NCBI GenBank assembly: GCA_001897155.1
Contig: MKSF01000033.1
Location: forward strand, 124,001 to 188,000
Direction: 5' to 3'
From: Bacteroidetes bacterium 47-18
GTDB lineage: Bacteria > Bacteroidota > Bacteroidia > Chitinophagales > Chitinophagaceae
Length of the DNA stretch: 64,000 nucleotides
The first letter of the stretch is position 1. Each line of letters begins with the position of its first letter. Shown here one piece after another: positions 23,894 through 33,261 of this stretch. The notes under the pieces are model-generated. The model saw only the letters and a list, made by a program, of their open reading frames with translations, made no database searches and was not told where the DNA came from. Both the position numbers and the translations under genes were made by a program.

Positions 23894-26329
23894 TTAGAAC
23901 GGTAATCCTATCGCCAGATTGAAAAATATATTTTCATTTCTCCATTTGCCATCCAGCAGGTTGAACTGGGAGAACTGCCACCTTTCTTTTTCCGGCATAT
24001 AAGGTTTCCGTAAAGGCCCGGCAAAATCGAGCCGGAGTATAAGGATGCTGAAATCAAGCCGCAGCCCGAGACCCGCGCTTATAGCGAGCTCCTTGTAAAA
24101 ATCGCCGGAGATCTTACCGCCCGGGAAGTTCTCATTCTCCCTGAGCAGCCATATATTGCCCGCATCGACAAAGATACCCAGGTCAATGAAGCGGTACAGC
24201 TTCTGCCTGGCCTCCAGGCTCCATTCAAATTTCATGTCGCCCAGCGTTTCTATATACTTGCCATTCCTGAAATCATAGGTTCCGGGTCCCACCAGGCGTG
24301 AAGGAAAGCCTCGCAGGGAATTCGAACCGCCGCTAAAGAACTGCTTGACATTGGGTAAGGTATAAGAGTTGCCATAAGGTATACCGACTCCTACAATGAC
24401 ACGCGTAGCCAGCTCCAGCTTGGGATTGATCCTGTGATAAAACCTGAAGTCCGTCTGCAGCTTCCCATATTGGGCATAAGGTGAGCCGAATATCTTTTTA
24501 CTTTCCTGCTGCAGGGATGTCGTCCCGTTGATCAGCCCCAGGAGATTACCGGCCACATCTGCATTCACAGATACGAAATAATTGTTCTTACGGGTGTTGT
24601 TGTTGGCCTTGCTGTTGAATATATATTCGTAGGTGCTTCCCAGGATAATACCGTTGAACACCAGGTTGCTCAGGTTATAGTCAAAGTTGGAGAGCTTGCT
24701 CAGCGTATCCGTCCTGACGATCCCTATACTGATGGGAAACAGCTTGTGATCCCTCAGGATATCTTCTTTCCAGTTATATCCCCATCCCATTGTCAGGGAG
24801 TTAATAGTATAAAGGTTTCCCCTTCTTGAATAGTTATAATCCAGGTTGATCAGCGTCCTGGGCACAAAGGTCCCGGAAGGCCTTACCTTAATAACAGGGA
24901 CCAAAAAGCGGGGAATATTCAGCCCGACGCCCAGCCCGGCATTATAAGTATTGGGTCTCCTGTTCTGCCCGCTGCTGCCGTATTGTACCTCGAAGCCTCC
25001 TGAGGCCTTAATGGTAAAAAGCTCGCCACCCCGCAGCGTATTCCTGTTTCGCCACGAAATGCTGGCCCGGCTCCCGGCGCGGCTGTCATTCTGCGTAAAG
25101 CCGCTCACATCACCGTCCAGGGATTTTTTAGGATAAGGCGTGAGAAAGTAAGAGACACGCAGCGCCGCGTCCGGCTCATCGCCCATATTCACAGGATCAT
25201 ACCTGAAGCGTAGGGCCGTATCGGACACGCTGTCATTAGAAGAGGGAGTATTCCTGATCTGGACAATGTCACTCTTTACAAATTTAAAGGTACCCATATT
25301 TACCAGCCTGTTCAGGGACAGGTTATGGTCCCGCTGGTTATAGATCGCACCCGGCTTTAGCTGCATAGCCTGGTAGAATGTCTGGGGCCGGTAGCTTCTT
25401 TTCGGCCTTTTGGATTTCCTGCTGGCAAGCCTCAGCGGCTCTACCATTTTAATATCATTGAATATAATGAGCGTATCGGAAGCCTTTGGCACTCTTTTGT
25501 AAGTGCTGGTATCCCTGCCGGTCTGCAGCCGGTAGTTGGGTATGATGATAACATCCTTTACCGTGAAGCGCTCATAGGCGTTCCGCGGCATATCGTCCCA
25601 TTTTAATTGCACGGTAAGGTTTACCTTTGCCTGTCCTACCCCGGTGTCTACTCTCACAAGGAAGTATTCAGGGTTGAAAAAGTAATAGCCGTTGTTCTTT
25701 AGCTCGGCGTCTATCCTGACCCGTTCATTCTTAATGATCTCCAGGTTATAGGGATTGTCCTTTTTAAGCAGGGTCTTTTCCTTCGTCTGTTCAATGTCGT
25801 GCGCGATACGTGTAATATCGCCGTCATCCAGCGGGAATTTCACCTCGTTGATCTTATATTGTTCCCGCGCCCAGACATTAAAGTAAGCCTTGGTCCTTTG
25901 ATTCCGGGTCTCCTTGGTACTGGTGACATCGGCATTGAAATAGCCTATATTCTGAAGCTGGTTGATGAAAATCTGGTTATTGGTGGTCAGGTTCATTGTT
26001 GAAGCCAGCACCGGAGGCTCTCCTACCTTTTCACGGACCCAGTTCCTGAAGCCCCCTGTTTCCCGCCTGGGCTCTCCTACAATATTGTATAAGTATAATT
26101 TCCATCGCAACCCTAAGAAGGTTGCATTGGGCTTAGGGCGTATCGAAGCAGAGAGGTAGGTCTTTATATTGTTCTTCTCTTTCCTGGAAAGCGTTGTATC
26201 CATCACCTTTATATCCCCTCCCACAAAAAGGCTCTCTTCATCAGCAAGGTAGCGGGTATTGCTGCAACTGCTCAATGCCAGCATTGAAATGATGGTAATG
26301 ATCGAATACCTGAGTAGTTTCTTATACAT
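23894..26329 (-). CDS. tamL: TamL-type BamA-family outer-membrane lipoprotein
   Basis: An 811-residue outer-membrane assembly factor of the Omp85/BamA superfamily. Unusually for Omp85 but typical of Bacteroidota TamL, it has a lipoprotein signal (LALSSC, Cys22). POTRA-like repeats cover about residues 30-400 (KIKVMDTTLSRKEKN; NIGYFNADVTSTKETRN; NGYYFFNPEYFLVRVDTG). The 16-strand barrel carries SGGSNSLRGFPSRLVGPG, the family's RGF/Y motif, and ends in FFNLAIGLPF. With a TamB partner it inserts proteins into the outer membrane. No tamB is adjacent. Confidence 0.9.
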   Translation of the reverse strand: MYKKLLRYSIITIISMLALSSCSNTRYLADEESLFVGGDIKVMDTTLSRKEKNNIKTYLSASIRPKPNATFLGLRWKLYLYNIVGEPRRETGGFRNWVREKVGEPPVLASTMNLTTNNQIFINQLQNIGYFNADVTSTKETRNQRTKAYFNVWAREQYKINEVKFPLDDGDITRIAHDIEQTKEKTLLKKDNPYNLEIIKNERVRIDAELKNNGYYFFNPEYFLVRVDTGVGQAKVNLTVQLKWDDMPRNAYERFTVKDVIIIPNYRLQTGRDTSTYKRVPKASDTLIIFNDIKMVEPLRLASRKSKRPKRSYRPQTFYQAMQLKPGAIYNQRDHNLSLNRLVNMGTFKFVKSDIVQIRNTPSSNDSVSDTALRFRYDPVNMGDEPDAALRVSYFLTPYPKKSLDGDVSGFTQNDSRAGSRASISWRNRNTLRGGELFTIKASGGFEVQYGSSGQNRRPNTYNAGLGVGLNIPRFLVPVIKVRPSGTFVPRTLINLDYNYSRRGNLYTINSLTMGWGYNWKEDILRDHKLFPISIGIVRTDTLSKLSNFDYNLSNLVFNGIILGSTYEYIFNSKANNNTRKNNYFVSVNADVAGNLLGLINGTTSLQQESKKIFGSPYAQYGKLQTDFRFYHRINPKLELATRVIVGVGIPYGNSYTLPNVKQFFSGGSNSLRGFPSRLVGPGTYDFRNGKYIETLGDMKFEWSLEARQKLYRFIDLGIFVDAGNIWLLRENENFPGGKISGDFYKELAISAGLGLRLDFSILILRLDFAGPLRKPYMPEKERWQFSQFNLLDGKWRNENIFFNLAIGLPF

Positions 26330-26380
26330 CCAAACTGCTTAAATTCTCTTTAAAAATACAAATAAGGTAGGTACCATTAA

Positions 26381-27154
26381 TTATCCGTGAATATAATTAT
26401 GGAATTTAACAATATCCGCCGCTAATTGTTGAGGCATTTCCTCAAATGCCCCATGCCCGCAGCCCGGATAAATATTTACCAGACAGGTAGCCGGCAATGC
26501 AGCCTGCGGCAGGATCTCCTTCAGCGGCGTGGCCGTATCTTCCGTACCGAGTATATATTGTACCGGAATGCCGCTGCTGCGGATAAGGTCAAAGCTGTCG
26601 CTCCTGTCCAGTATGGACCTGAAAAGGCCTATGACCACCGATACCGGGATGGCTGTGCCGATCTGTATATATTTATTGACAATCTCAGGATGGGCCAGGG
26701 TGAACTGACGCGAGAAGAAGTTTTTGAACATGGCGGTTATAAAGACCTTCACCTCCCGCTCTCCCTTTTCCATAAGCGCAATGGATTTGATCCTGTTCTT
26801 CCGCCGTTCCCCGCTGTCGGCATTAGCGCCTGAATGAACAAGCGTCAGGCCTGCCACATTATTGAATTTCTTCATCAGGCTGAGCGCCGTATAGCCTCCC
26901 ATGCTATGGCCTACCAGGTGCACGCGCTCCATGCCTTCGTACGCTATGACCCGCAGGATACTGTCCGCAATGCTGTCAAGGCTCAGTGCCTCCAACGCAG
27001 GACTGTTGCCTATACCCGGCATATTAACCGCGATACCGCCGGACACTTCCGCCAGCGCAGGTATGACATTATCCCATACCGTGTAATTGCTGGGAAAGCC
27101 ATGGATGAGCACGAATCTATAAGGAGCTTTGCCAAATTTTACATATTCAATCAT
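26381..27154 (-). CDS. Alpha/beta hydrolase
   Basis: A 257-residue alpha/beta-hydrolase fold protein without a signal peptide. The nucleophile elbow is GHSMGG with Ser84; the oxyanion HG is in LIHGFPSN (residues 17-24); the acid is probably Asp206 in LGTEDTATP and the base His234 in GCGHGAFEE. The substrate is unknown; relatives are esterases, lactonases and haloperoxidase-like enzymes. It lies downstream of the phosphohexomutase but beyond its terminator hairpin, so it probably has its own promoter. Confidence 0.88.
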   Translation of the reverse strand: MIEYVKFGKAPYRFVLIHGFPSNYTVWDNVIPALAEVSGGIAVNMPGIGNSPALEALSLDSIADSILRVIAYEGMERVHLVGHSMGGYTALSLMKKFNNVAGLTLVHSGANADSGERRKNRIKSIALMEKGEREVKVFITAMFKNFFSRQFTLAHPEIVNKYIQIGTAIPVSVVIGLFRSILDRSDSFDLIRSSGIPVQYILGTEDTATPLKEILPQAALPATCLVNIYPGCGHGAFEEMPQQLAADIVKFHNYIHG

Positions 27155-27216
27155 ACTGGTTATCTCATTTTATACAGGTGCCGCAGCCGGAAGCGCTATG
27201 CCGCACGATCTGTATC

Positions 27217-27259
27217 AATGCCTGTAAAGGCAACGGCATCCGCCGCCTTTACAGGCATT
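27217..27259 (-). terminator. Hairpin after the phosphohexomutase gene
   Basis: A 15-bp perfect stem (AATGCCTGTAAAGGC at 27217-27231, GCCTTTACAGGCATT at 27245-27259) just downstream of the minus-strand phosphohexomutase stop. The T tract after it is weak. Confidence 0.7.
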
Positions 27260-27275
27260 ACAGGTTACTCATTTA

Positions 27276-28676
27276 TTATAATATGGTCTGCTTCACGCTT
27301 TCAAGGATGTCCAGCGTTTCTTCCCTGCTGTTTCCCTCCGCGTAAATACGAAGCAAAGGCTCTGTTCCCGAGGCTCTCAGCATGACCCACCCGCCGTTCT
27401 CCAGGTGGTACTTGATACCATCTATGGTCTCTACACGGGTAACGGCATATTTACCGAAAGCGGTATATACTCCGTTTTGCGCATTTTCAATGATCTGCAC
27501 TTTCTTCTTATCTTCAAGGGTGAGATCGTTCCGTTCATAGACGAAGGTCCCTACCACATCATAGACTTCCCTGCACAGCTCTTTCAGCGTTTTGCCGGTC
27601 TCTATCATGAAGTTGTACAGCAGCAGGCCGTCATATACCCCATCCCTTTCAGGGATATGTCCTTTGACCGCTATGCCCCCGGATTCTTCCCCGCCCACCA
27701 GCACATCTTCCGTCACCATCTTTTCACTGATGTATTTAAACCCGATAGGGGTCACTTCCACTTCCAGTCCATAGGCCTCGCACATCTTCTTCACCCTGTC
27801 GGTCACGGAAAAGGCGATCACCACCTTACCCGTCAGCTTTTTATACTTATACAGGTAGTGGATCAGCAACAAGATGATATGATGCGCATCCACATAGTTC
27901 CCGTCCTCATCATACAGGGCTATCCTGTCGGCATCGCCATCGGTGGCAAGCCCCACCTTCAGCTCCGGCGACCTGGCAATGGTCTCTGACAGCTCCAGCA
28001 GGTTCTTATGCAGCGGCTCGGGCGCTGTGCCGTTAAAAGAAGGATTGTATTCGGCATGCAGCAGCCTTGCTGACGGCAGTATTTTCCTTACCACCCGCTG
28101 ACCTGCACCGAACATCGCATCATAGGCCAGCTTATAAGGCGCATTATTGAGCTTTTCAAAGTCGAACTGCTTTTGCAAATAGCTGATATAATCCGCTTCC
28201 AGGTCAACGAACTGCAGCCTGCCTTCCTGCTCCAGCGCTTCCAGGGACACTTCCGGGATAGTAACAGCAGCATCAGGGATCAATGCTTCTACCTCTGCGA
28301 CCTCGTTCGGGTTGGTAGGACCACCATGCGCGCCTTTCAGCTTATAACCGTTGTAGGACGGCGGGTTATGGGACGCCGTGATGACCACACCCTGGTCGGC
28401 CTTATAGGTGGTACACCCCAGCGATACCATCGGGGTGCTTACAAATCCCCTGGCCATCAGCACCTTGATTCCCCGCGATGCCAGCACTTTGGCAGCCGTT
28501 ACGGCGAACAGCTCCCCTCCGAAGCGGCAGTCATGACCGATCACCACCGTGGGCGCGGCATTGCGCTGCAACAGCCATTTTGCCAGTCCCATACTGACCC
28601 TTGCGACATTATCCGTAGTATATTCCTGCGCAATGATAGCTCTCCAGCCATCCGTTCCGAACTTAATCTTTAACAT
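27276..28676 (-). CDS. Alpha-D-phosphohexomutase (phosphoglucomutase/phosphomannomutase)
   Basis: A 466-residue enzyme interconverting hexose 1- and 6-phosphates. The phosphoserine loop is TASHNPPSYNG (Ser102), the Mg-binding loop DGDADR (residues 246-251), the sugar loop GGEESGGI and the phosphate-binding loop RASGTEPLLRIYAEG. It begins FGTDGWRAIIAQ as in the bacterial PGM/PMM group. Substrate preference (glucose, mannose or glucosamine) cannot be told here. Its start overlaps the end of mscS by 14 bp, implying translational coupling in a prfB-mscS-phosphohexomutase operon. Confidence 0.95.
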   Translation of the reverse strand: MLKIKFGTDGWRAIIAQEYTTDNVARVSMGLAKWLLQRNAAPTVVIGHDCRFGGELFAVTAAKVLASRGIKVLMARGFVSTPMVSLGCTTYKADQGVVITASHNPPSYNGYKLKGAHGGPTNPNEVAEVEALIPDAAVTIPEVSLEALEQEGRLQFVDLEADYISYLQKQFDFEKLNNAPYKLAYDAMFGAGQRVVRKILPSARLLHAEYNPSFNGTAPEPLHKNLLELSETIARSPELKVGLATDGDADRIALYDEDGNYVDAHHIILLLIHYLYKYKKLTGKVVIAFSVTDRVKKMCEAYGLEVEVTPIGFKYISEKMVTEDVLVGGEESGGIAVKGHIPERDGVYDGLLLYNFMIETGKTLKELCREVYDVVGTFVYERNDLTLEDKKKVQIIENAQNGVYTAFGKYAVTRVETIDGIKYHLENGGWVMLRASGTEPLLRIYAEGNSREETLDILESVKQTIL

Positions 28677-29571
28677 ATTGTTTGATTCCTTTACTGTGTT
28701 GTGTTATTAAAGTTATAATAGTCTGAAGCAGTTGCTTCTTGATAATCCTTTCGCGGTATATCTCCTGGGTCTTGATATGGAACACGAGCCGGTACCTGAT
28801 ATAATCTTTCTCAATTTCCTTGGGACGTACCAGGAAGCTGTTCGGCTCTATAAAGTCGGTATAGGAGGCCATCTCGACCCATAGCTTATCATAAAGGAAA
28901 TCCATATCCAGGCCCAGCCTGTTATCAATATCAAATTCAAAGTATACTTTTTTGTACAGCAGGTGGGAATGATTGATCACCACCTGGGTCAGCATGGTCG
29001 TGTTCGGGATATAATGGATATCCCCTTCATCATCCAATATCACCACGTTCAGGAATGTAATGTCTATGATCTTGCCTTTGTTCTTATCCACTACAATATA
29101 GTTGCCCAGCGACAGCTTGTCCGAGAACATAATGATCAGCCCGTTTATCATATTGGTGATGTAATCCTTGGATAGTAAGGCGAATGCAGCGGCAGCGATA
29201 GAGATGGACGTTACAAATTCCAGGGGATTGATGCTGACCGTTTTCATAATGGCCACGATCGCCAGGATGACATTGAACATCGTCACGATCCTTTTGACAC
29301 CGAGGATAAAATTGTTATCCCGGATATCGGCCACATGCTTATTGACCGCGTAAATGGAGATCACGAACAGGGAGAGGACGGATATCACTACATTGAATAT
29401 CAGGAAAAACAATATCCCGTTGAGCAGGTCCACCGCTATCCTGGATTTGAAAATAGTGGTCGGCGGCTCATCCAGCAGGTACCTGCATAAGATGATCACT
29501 CCTATTTTCGCGAGGAAGTACAGTACATTCCTGAGCGTGATCTGTTTGAAATATTTAAAGAATTCACCCAT
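28663..29571 (-). CDS. MscS-family mechanosensitive channel
   Basis: A 302-residue small-conductance mechanosensitive channel. Transmembrane segments lie at about residues 15-33, 48-75 and 90-110, followed by the pore-lining helix region (SISIAAAAFALLSKDYITNMINGLIIMF) with the MscS-like alanine-rich face, the beta domain (YIVVDKNKGKIIDITFLNVVILDDEG) and the IPNTTMLTQVVINHS block. The C-terminal cytoplasmic domain is shortish. It releases solutes on hypo-osmotic shock. It starts 3 bp after prfB. Confidence 0.92.
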   Translation of the reverse strand: MGEFFKYFKQITLRNVLYFLAKIGVIILCRYLLDEPPTTIFKSRIAVDLLNGILFFLIFNVVISVLSLFVISIYAVNKHVADIRDNNFILGVKRIVTMFNVILAIVAIMKTVSINPLEFVTSISIAAAAFALLSKDYITNMINGLIIMFSDKLSLGNYIVVDKNKGKIIDITFLNVVILDDEGDIHYIPNTTMLTQVVINHSHLLYKKVYFEFDIDNRLGLDMDFLYDKLWVEMASYTDFIEPNSFLVRPKEIEKDYIRYRLVFHIKTQEIYRERIIKKQLLQTIITLITQHSKGIKQYVKD

Positions 29572-29574
29572 GTG

Positions 29575-30657
29575 CTATTCCTGGTCCATCATTAAGTAAG
29601 CTTTTATAAATTCATCAATCTCCCCGTCCATCACCGGCCCTACATTCCCTACCTCGTAATCGGTACGGTGGTCCTTGATCATCTTATAGGGATGAAAAAC
29701 GTAGGAGCGTATCTGGGAGCCCCATTCTATCTTTTTCTTACTGCTGTTCACTTCGTCCTTCAGCGCTTCCCTTTTCCGCATTTCCTCCTCATACAGGCGT
29801 GATTTCAGCATCTGCATGGCTTTTTCCCTGTTACCCAGCTGGGTGCGCTCGGTCTGGCATATGACCACGATACCGGTAGGGATGTGCGTCAGCATGACCT
29901 TGGTCTCCACCTTATTCACGTTCTGTCCACCCGCACCGCCGCTCCGGGAAGTCTCCATTTTCACCTCGCTGTCCTTCACCTCGATCTCTATGCTGTCATC
30001 CACCAGGGGATAGACATATACAGAGGCAAAGGAAGTGTGCCGCCTGGCATTGCTGTCAAAGGGCGATATCCTGACCAACCTGTGCACCCCGCTTTCCGCC
30101 TTCAACAGGCCATAGGCGAAATCACCGTCAAACTGGAGGGTGCAGGTCTTGATACCGGCGCCATCCCCCCATTGCCAGTCCACTTCCGTAATGCTCCAGC
30201 CTTTCTTCTGCCCGTACATCTTATACATACGTGCCAGCATTTCCGCCCAGTCCTGGCTCTCCGTACCACCGGCACCGGAGTTGATCTCGATAATGGCCGG
30301 CATTTCGTCCTCCGGCTTATTCAGCGTGGATTTGAATTCCCCTTCTTCCAGCAACTGCAACGTATGCTTGTACTGCTCCTCTACTTCTTCTTCCGTAGCT
30401 TCCTGCTCTTTCCAGAAATCGAACAATACACCGCAATCATCTACATTTTTGGCTATATTATCATACAGGTCACACCACATTTTGTTCACCTGGATATCTT
30501 TCAGAATGCCCGTAGCCCTAGCGTTATCATCCCAGAACCCGGGAGCAAGAGATAAAGCCCTGTCGTTTTCCATCTTATCTTTCCTGTCCGCTATTTTCAG
30601 AAATTTGAACAGGTGCTGGGTCCTGTCCTTCAATTCTTTTAACTGTTCAATTGTCAT
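29575..30657 (-). CDS. prfB: Peptide chain release factor 2, without programmed frameshift
   Basis: A 360-residue class I release factor reading UGA and UAA. The stop-recognition motif is SPF (residues 198-200), which marks RF2, and the peptidyl-hydrolysis motif GGQ is at residues 243-245 in [10 protein letters not shown]. Many bacteria autoregulate prfB through a UGA frameshift near codon 26; here the frame is continuous from ATG through the equivalent region ([14 protein letters not shown]) with no in-frame stop, so that control is absent. It heads the operon with mscS and the phosphohexomutase. A TAnnTTTG box lies only 8 bp ahead of the ATG. Confidence 0.97.
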   Translation of the reverse strand: MTIEQLKELKDRTQHLFKFLKIADRKDKMENDRALSLAPGFWDDNARATGILKDIQVNKMWCDLYDNIAKNVDDCGVLFDFWKEQEATEEEVEEQYKHTLQLLEEGEFKSTLNKPEDEMPAIIEINSGAGGTESQDWAEMLARMYKMYGQKKGWSITEVDWQWGDGAGIKTCTLQFDGDFAYGLLKAESGVHRLVRISPFDSNARRHTSFASVYVYPLVDDSIEIEVKDSEVKMETSRSGGAGGQNVNKVETKVMLTHIPTGIVVICQTERTQLGNREKAMQMLKSRLYEEEMRKREALKDEVNSSKKKIEWGSQIRSYVFHPYKMIKDHRTDYEVGNVGPVMDGEIDEFIKAYLMMDQE

Positions 30658-30664
30658 AGTGGTG

Positions 30665-30672
30665 CAAATTTA
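30665..30672 (-). promoter_or_regulatory. Bacteroidota -7 box very close to the prfB start
   Basis: Plus-strand CAAATTTA is TAAATTTG on the minus strand, matching TAnnTTTG. It ends 7 bp before the ATG (30657), so if used the message would be nearly leaderless. Confidence 0.45.
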
Positions 30673-30746
30673 ATTAATATAGGCCATAATCATAATTCAT
30701 CACCATTTTAAAACGCATTTCTTAGGAATTAATTAAAAACCGCCGC

Positions 30747-31667
30747 TTACAGCAGGGTCTTTAAGGTCCTGTCGTCCAGGTCAGGATACCGGAACACAAA
30801 GCCTGCGGCCCTGATCTTACCGTTGTCCACCGCAGCGCCCGAAAGCAGCAGCTCACCGGCCATTTGCCCCAGCACGATCTTAAGCACCAGGGCCGGCACA
30901 GGCATGCACAGGTAAGCCCTGCCTTTCCTGAACCGGGCTATGCGCTTTACCATCTCCTTATGGCTCAGCACCTGGCCGGCCACCGCATTATAGACACCGG
31001 ACAGCCGCTGCTCCATGATATAGATATACATAGCAGCCAGGTCATCAAGATGTATCCAGCTCACCAGCTGCCTGCCGCTGCCCAGTACCGGTACCAGGGG
31101 AGTAAGCATAGACCGCACGATAGGAGGAAGCGCTCCGCCCTGCCTGGCCAGGACCATGCCGGTCCTTAATACCGCCACGGCAATGCCGAGCTCCTCCAGC
31201 GCAAAAGCCGCCGCTTCCCATTCCCTGCAGACCCTGCCCAGGAAAGAGTGCTCATCAGGCGGCGCCTCCTCCCCGAAAAGGAGGGTACCGGAGGGATCGT
31301 CACCATACCATCCTATAGCGCCGGCACAGATCAATTGCCGTACCCGGTGGTCCCCCTGCTTTAAGATATCACCGATAAGCCGGAGGCTTTCCACCCTGCT
31401 CTGCAGGATGAGCTCCTTTCTCCGGGGTGTCCATCTTTTATCCGCGATACCCGCCCCGGCAAGATGGATGATCACACTGACATCACGGAAGGCTTCGGTA
31501 TCCACCTGCCCGGAACCGGGATCCCAGTAATAATAATTGCCGGCCGTAGCAGCCTGCTTATTTGTAGTGAGCATACGTACGCTGCAGCCTTCCAGGTGCC
31601 GCAGCAGCGCGGCACCGACCAGACCGGTCGCCCCGGTGATCAGCACTATCTCATTTTTTGTATCCAT
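30747..31667 (-). CDS. TIGR01777-family NAD(P)-binding epimerase-like protein (YfcH type)
   Basis: A 306-residue extended short-chain dehydrogenase-like protein. The dinucleotide motif ITGATGLVGAALLRHL is at the N-terminus; VIIHLAGAGIADKRWT and SAIGWYG-like CAGAIGWYGDD follow, then VAVLRTGMVLARQGG and WIHLDDLAAMY, all family features. Reactions of the family are unproven, although nucleotide-sugar epimerase is the usual label. Start at 31667 (MDTKNEIVLITG) is preferred to the ATG at 31688 since the nucleotide fold normally begins within a few residues of the start. Confidence 0.88.
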   Translation of the reverse strand: MDTKNEIVLITGATGLVGAALLRHLEGCSVRMLTTNKQAATAGNYYYWDPGSGQVDTEAFRDVSVIIHLAGAGIADKRWTPRRKELILQSRVESLRLIGDILKQGDHRVRQLICAGAIGWYGDDPSGTLLFGEEAPPDEHSFLGRVCREWEAAAFALEELGIAVAVLRTGMVLARQGGALPPIVRSMLTPLVPVLGSGRQLVSWIHLDDLAAMYIYIMEQRLSGVYNAVAGQVLSHKEMVKRIARFRKGRAYLCMPVPALVLKIVLGQMAGELLLSGAAVDNGKIRAAGFVFRYPDLDDRTLKTLL

Positions 31668-31854
31668 AGCTTCCATCATAAACAGCATCCTTTGCCGGAT
31701 GCTATGAGCAATTCAACCTCTAAATATACAAAATCATAACCATCTTTGCCGCAGGCACGCCCGCCGGAGCCTTTTTCTCCCGGCATACTTCCGGCCCGGG
31801 AAATATATCGGGCATCCCCCCGGTTAGGGGGAATGATTTTTTCCATAACTTAAC

Positions 31855-31862
31855 TATCTTTG
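31855..31862 (+). promoter_or_regulatory. Bacteroidota -7 box for the M16 peptidase pair
   Basis: TATCTTTG matches TAnnTTTG, 31 bp before the first M16 start. Confidence 0.5.
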
Positions 31863-31893
31863 CTCATAATCATTAAAAAAAAATCAGACATAC

Positions 31894-33210
31894 ATGAAAC
31901 GTTTCATCTTAAGTGGGGCACTGGCATTGTTATCATTTGCCACTTTTGCTCAACAAGGCCGTATTCAATTTGAAGAGTATGATTTAGATAACGGCCTGCA
32001 CGTTATCTTACATCAGGACAAATCGGCACCCGTAGTTTCCGTATCCATCATGTACCACGTGGGCTCTAAAAACGAAGACCCCCAGCGTACCGGATTCGCA
32101 CACTTTTTCGAGCACTTATTGTTCGAGGGTACCCAGAATATCGGACGTGGTGAATATATGAAGATCATCCAGGAGAACGGCGGCGTACTGAATGCCAATA
32201 CGTCTTTCGACAGGACCTATTATTTCCAGATCCTGCCTTCCAACCAGCTCGCGCTGGGATTATGGATGGAGTCTGAAAGGCTGATCCACCCTAAAATAGA
32301 CTCTGTAGGCATTGAGACGCAAAGAAAGGTAGTGAAAGAAGAGAAGAAACAATCCTATGATAACAGGCCTTACGGTCAACTGACCAATGTGCTGTTCTCC
32401 AATATGTATTCCAAGCACCCTTACAGGTGGATGCCTATCGGTACGGAGCAGTATATAGATGAAGCCAGGTATGATGAGTTCTACAGCTTCTTTAAAACGT
32501 TTTATGTTCCGGAAAATGCGGTGCTGGTCATCGCAGGTGACTTTAATCCCGAAGAGGCCAAAACGCTGGTCAAAAAATACTTCGGAGATATTAAAAGAGG
32601 CGGTCAGCCTATCCCCCGTCCCGAGAATAACGAGCCGCTGAGAACCAGGGAAAAAAGAGCTACCCATTTTGACGAGAACATCAAACTTCCCGCAGTTATC
32701 GTTGCTTATCCTGCACCGCAGATAGAAAGTGAGGACGCTTATGCCGTAGATATCCTGATGCAGGTGCTGGGCGGCGGCGCTAACTCCAGGCTGTATAAAA
32801 AGCTGGTGGACAAGGATGAAATAGCGGTACAGGCCGGGTCCGCCAATATGAGCCTGGAACATACCGGTATCATCATGGTACAGGCTATCGGGGCAAGAGG
32901 CCAGGAAGCTTCCACCATAGAAAAAAGTGTAAAAAGTGAAATCGAAAGGATCAAGAAAGACGGTATCACGGAAGAAGAGTTCCAGAAAGCGCTGAACAAT
33001 ATGGAAAGCCAGTATATCAACTCCCTGAACAACACCGAGAATGTTGCAGAGCAACTGGCTACCAATTATATGTACTTTAAGAACACCAACCTGATCAATA
33101 CGACCTTTGAAAAGTACAAAAAGCTGACCGTACAGGATGTAAATAATGCAGCCAAAAAGTACCTGGATCCTTCCAGGAGCCTGGTATTGCAGTATTTACC
33201 CAAGAAATAG
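31894..33210 (+). CDS. Exported M16 zinc peptidase, catalytic subunit
   Basis: A 438-residue periplasmic M16B (pitrilysin-like) peptidase. A signal peptide ends FATFAQ. The inverted zinc motif HxxEH is intact as HFFEH within FAHFFEHLLFEGT, and the third ligand region LGLWMESERLIHP lies downstream as expected. The C-terminal half is the structural M16 domain (VLGGGANSRLYKKLVDK). It starts 51 bp before a gene for an M16 protein without the zinc motif, the classic active/inactive heterodimer. Substrates are likely peptides or small proteins in the periplasm. Confidence 0.94.
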   Translation: MKRFILSGALALLSFATFAQQGRIQFEEYDLDNGLHVILHQDKSAPVVSVSIMYHVGSKNEDPQRTGFAHFFEHLLFEGTQNIGRGEYMKIIQENGGVLNANTSFDRTYYFQILPSNQLALGLWMESERLIHPKIDSVGIETQRKVVKEEKKQSYDNRPYGQLTNVLFSNMYSKHPYRWMPIGTEQYIDEARYDEFYSFFKTFYVPENAVLVIAGDFNPEEAKTLVKKYFGDIKRGGQPIPRPENNEPLRTREKRATHFDENIKLPAVIVAYPAPQIESEDAYAVDILMQVLGGGANSRLYKKLVDKDEIAVQAGSANMSLEHTGIIMVQAIGARGQEASTIEKSVKSEIERIKKDGITEEEFQKALNNMESQYINSLNNTENVAEQLATNYMYFKNTNLINTTFEKYKKLTVQDVNNAAKKYLDPSRSLVLQYLPKK

Positions 33211-33261
33211 TTATTCAAGCATTTTCTAAAATCAAATCACACACAACTATATTTCAATAAG

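Noticed and set aside
29575-30657. Programmed +1 frameshift in prfB
   Set aside because: No in-frame UGA and no CTTTGA-type slippery site near codon 26; the gene reads through in one frame.
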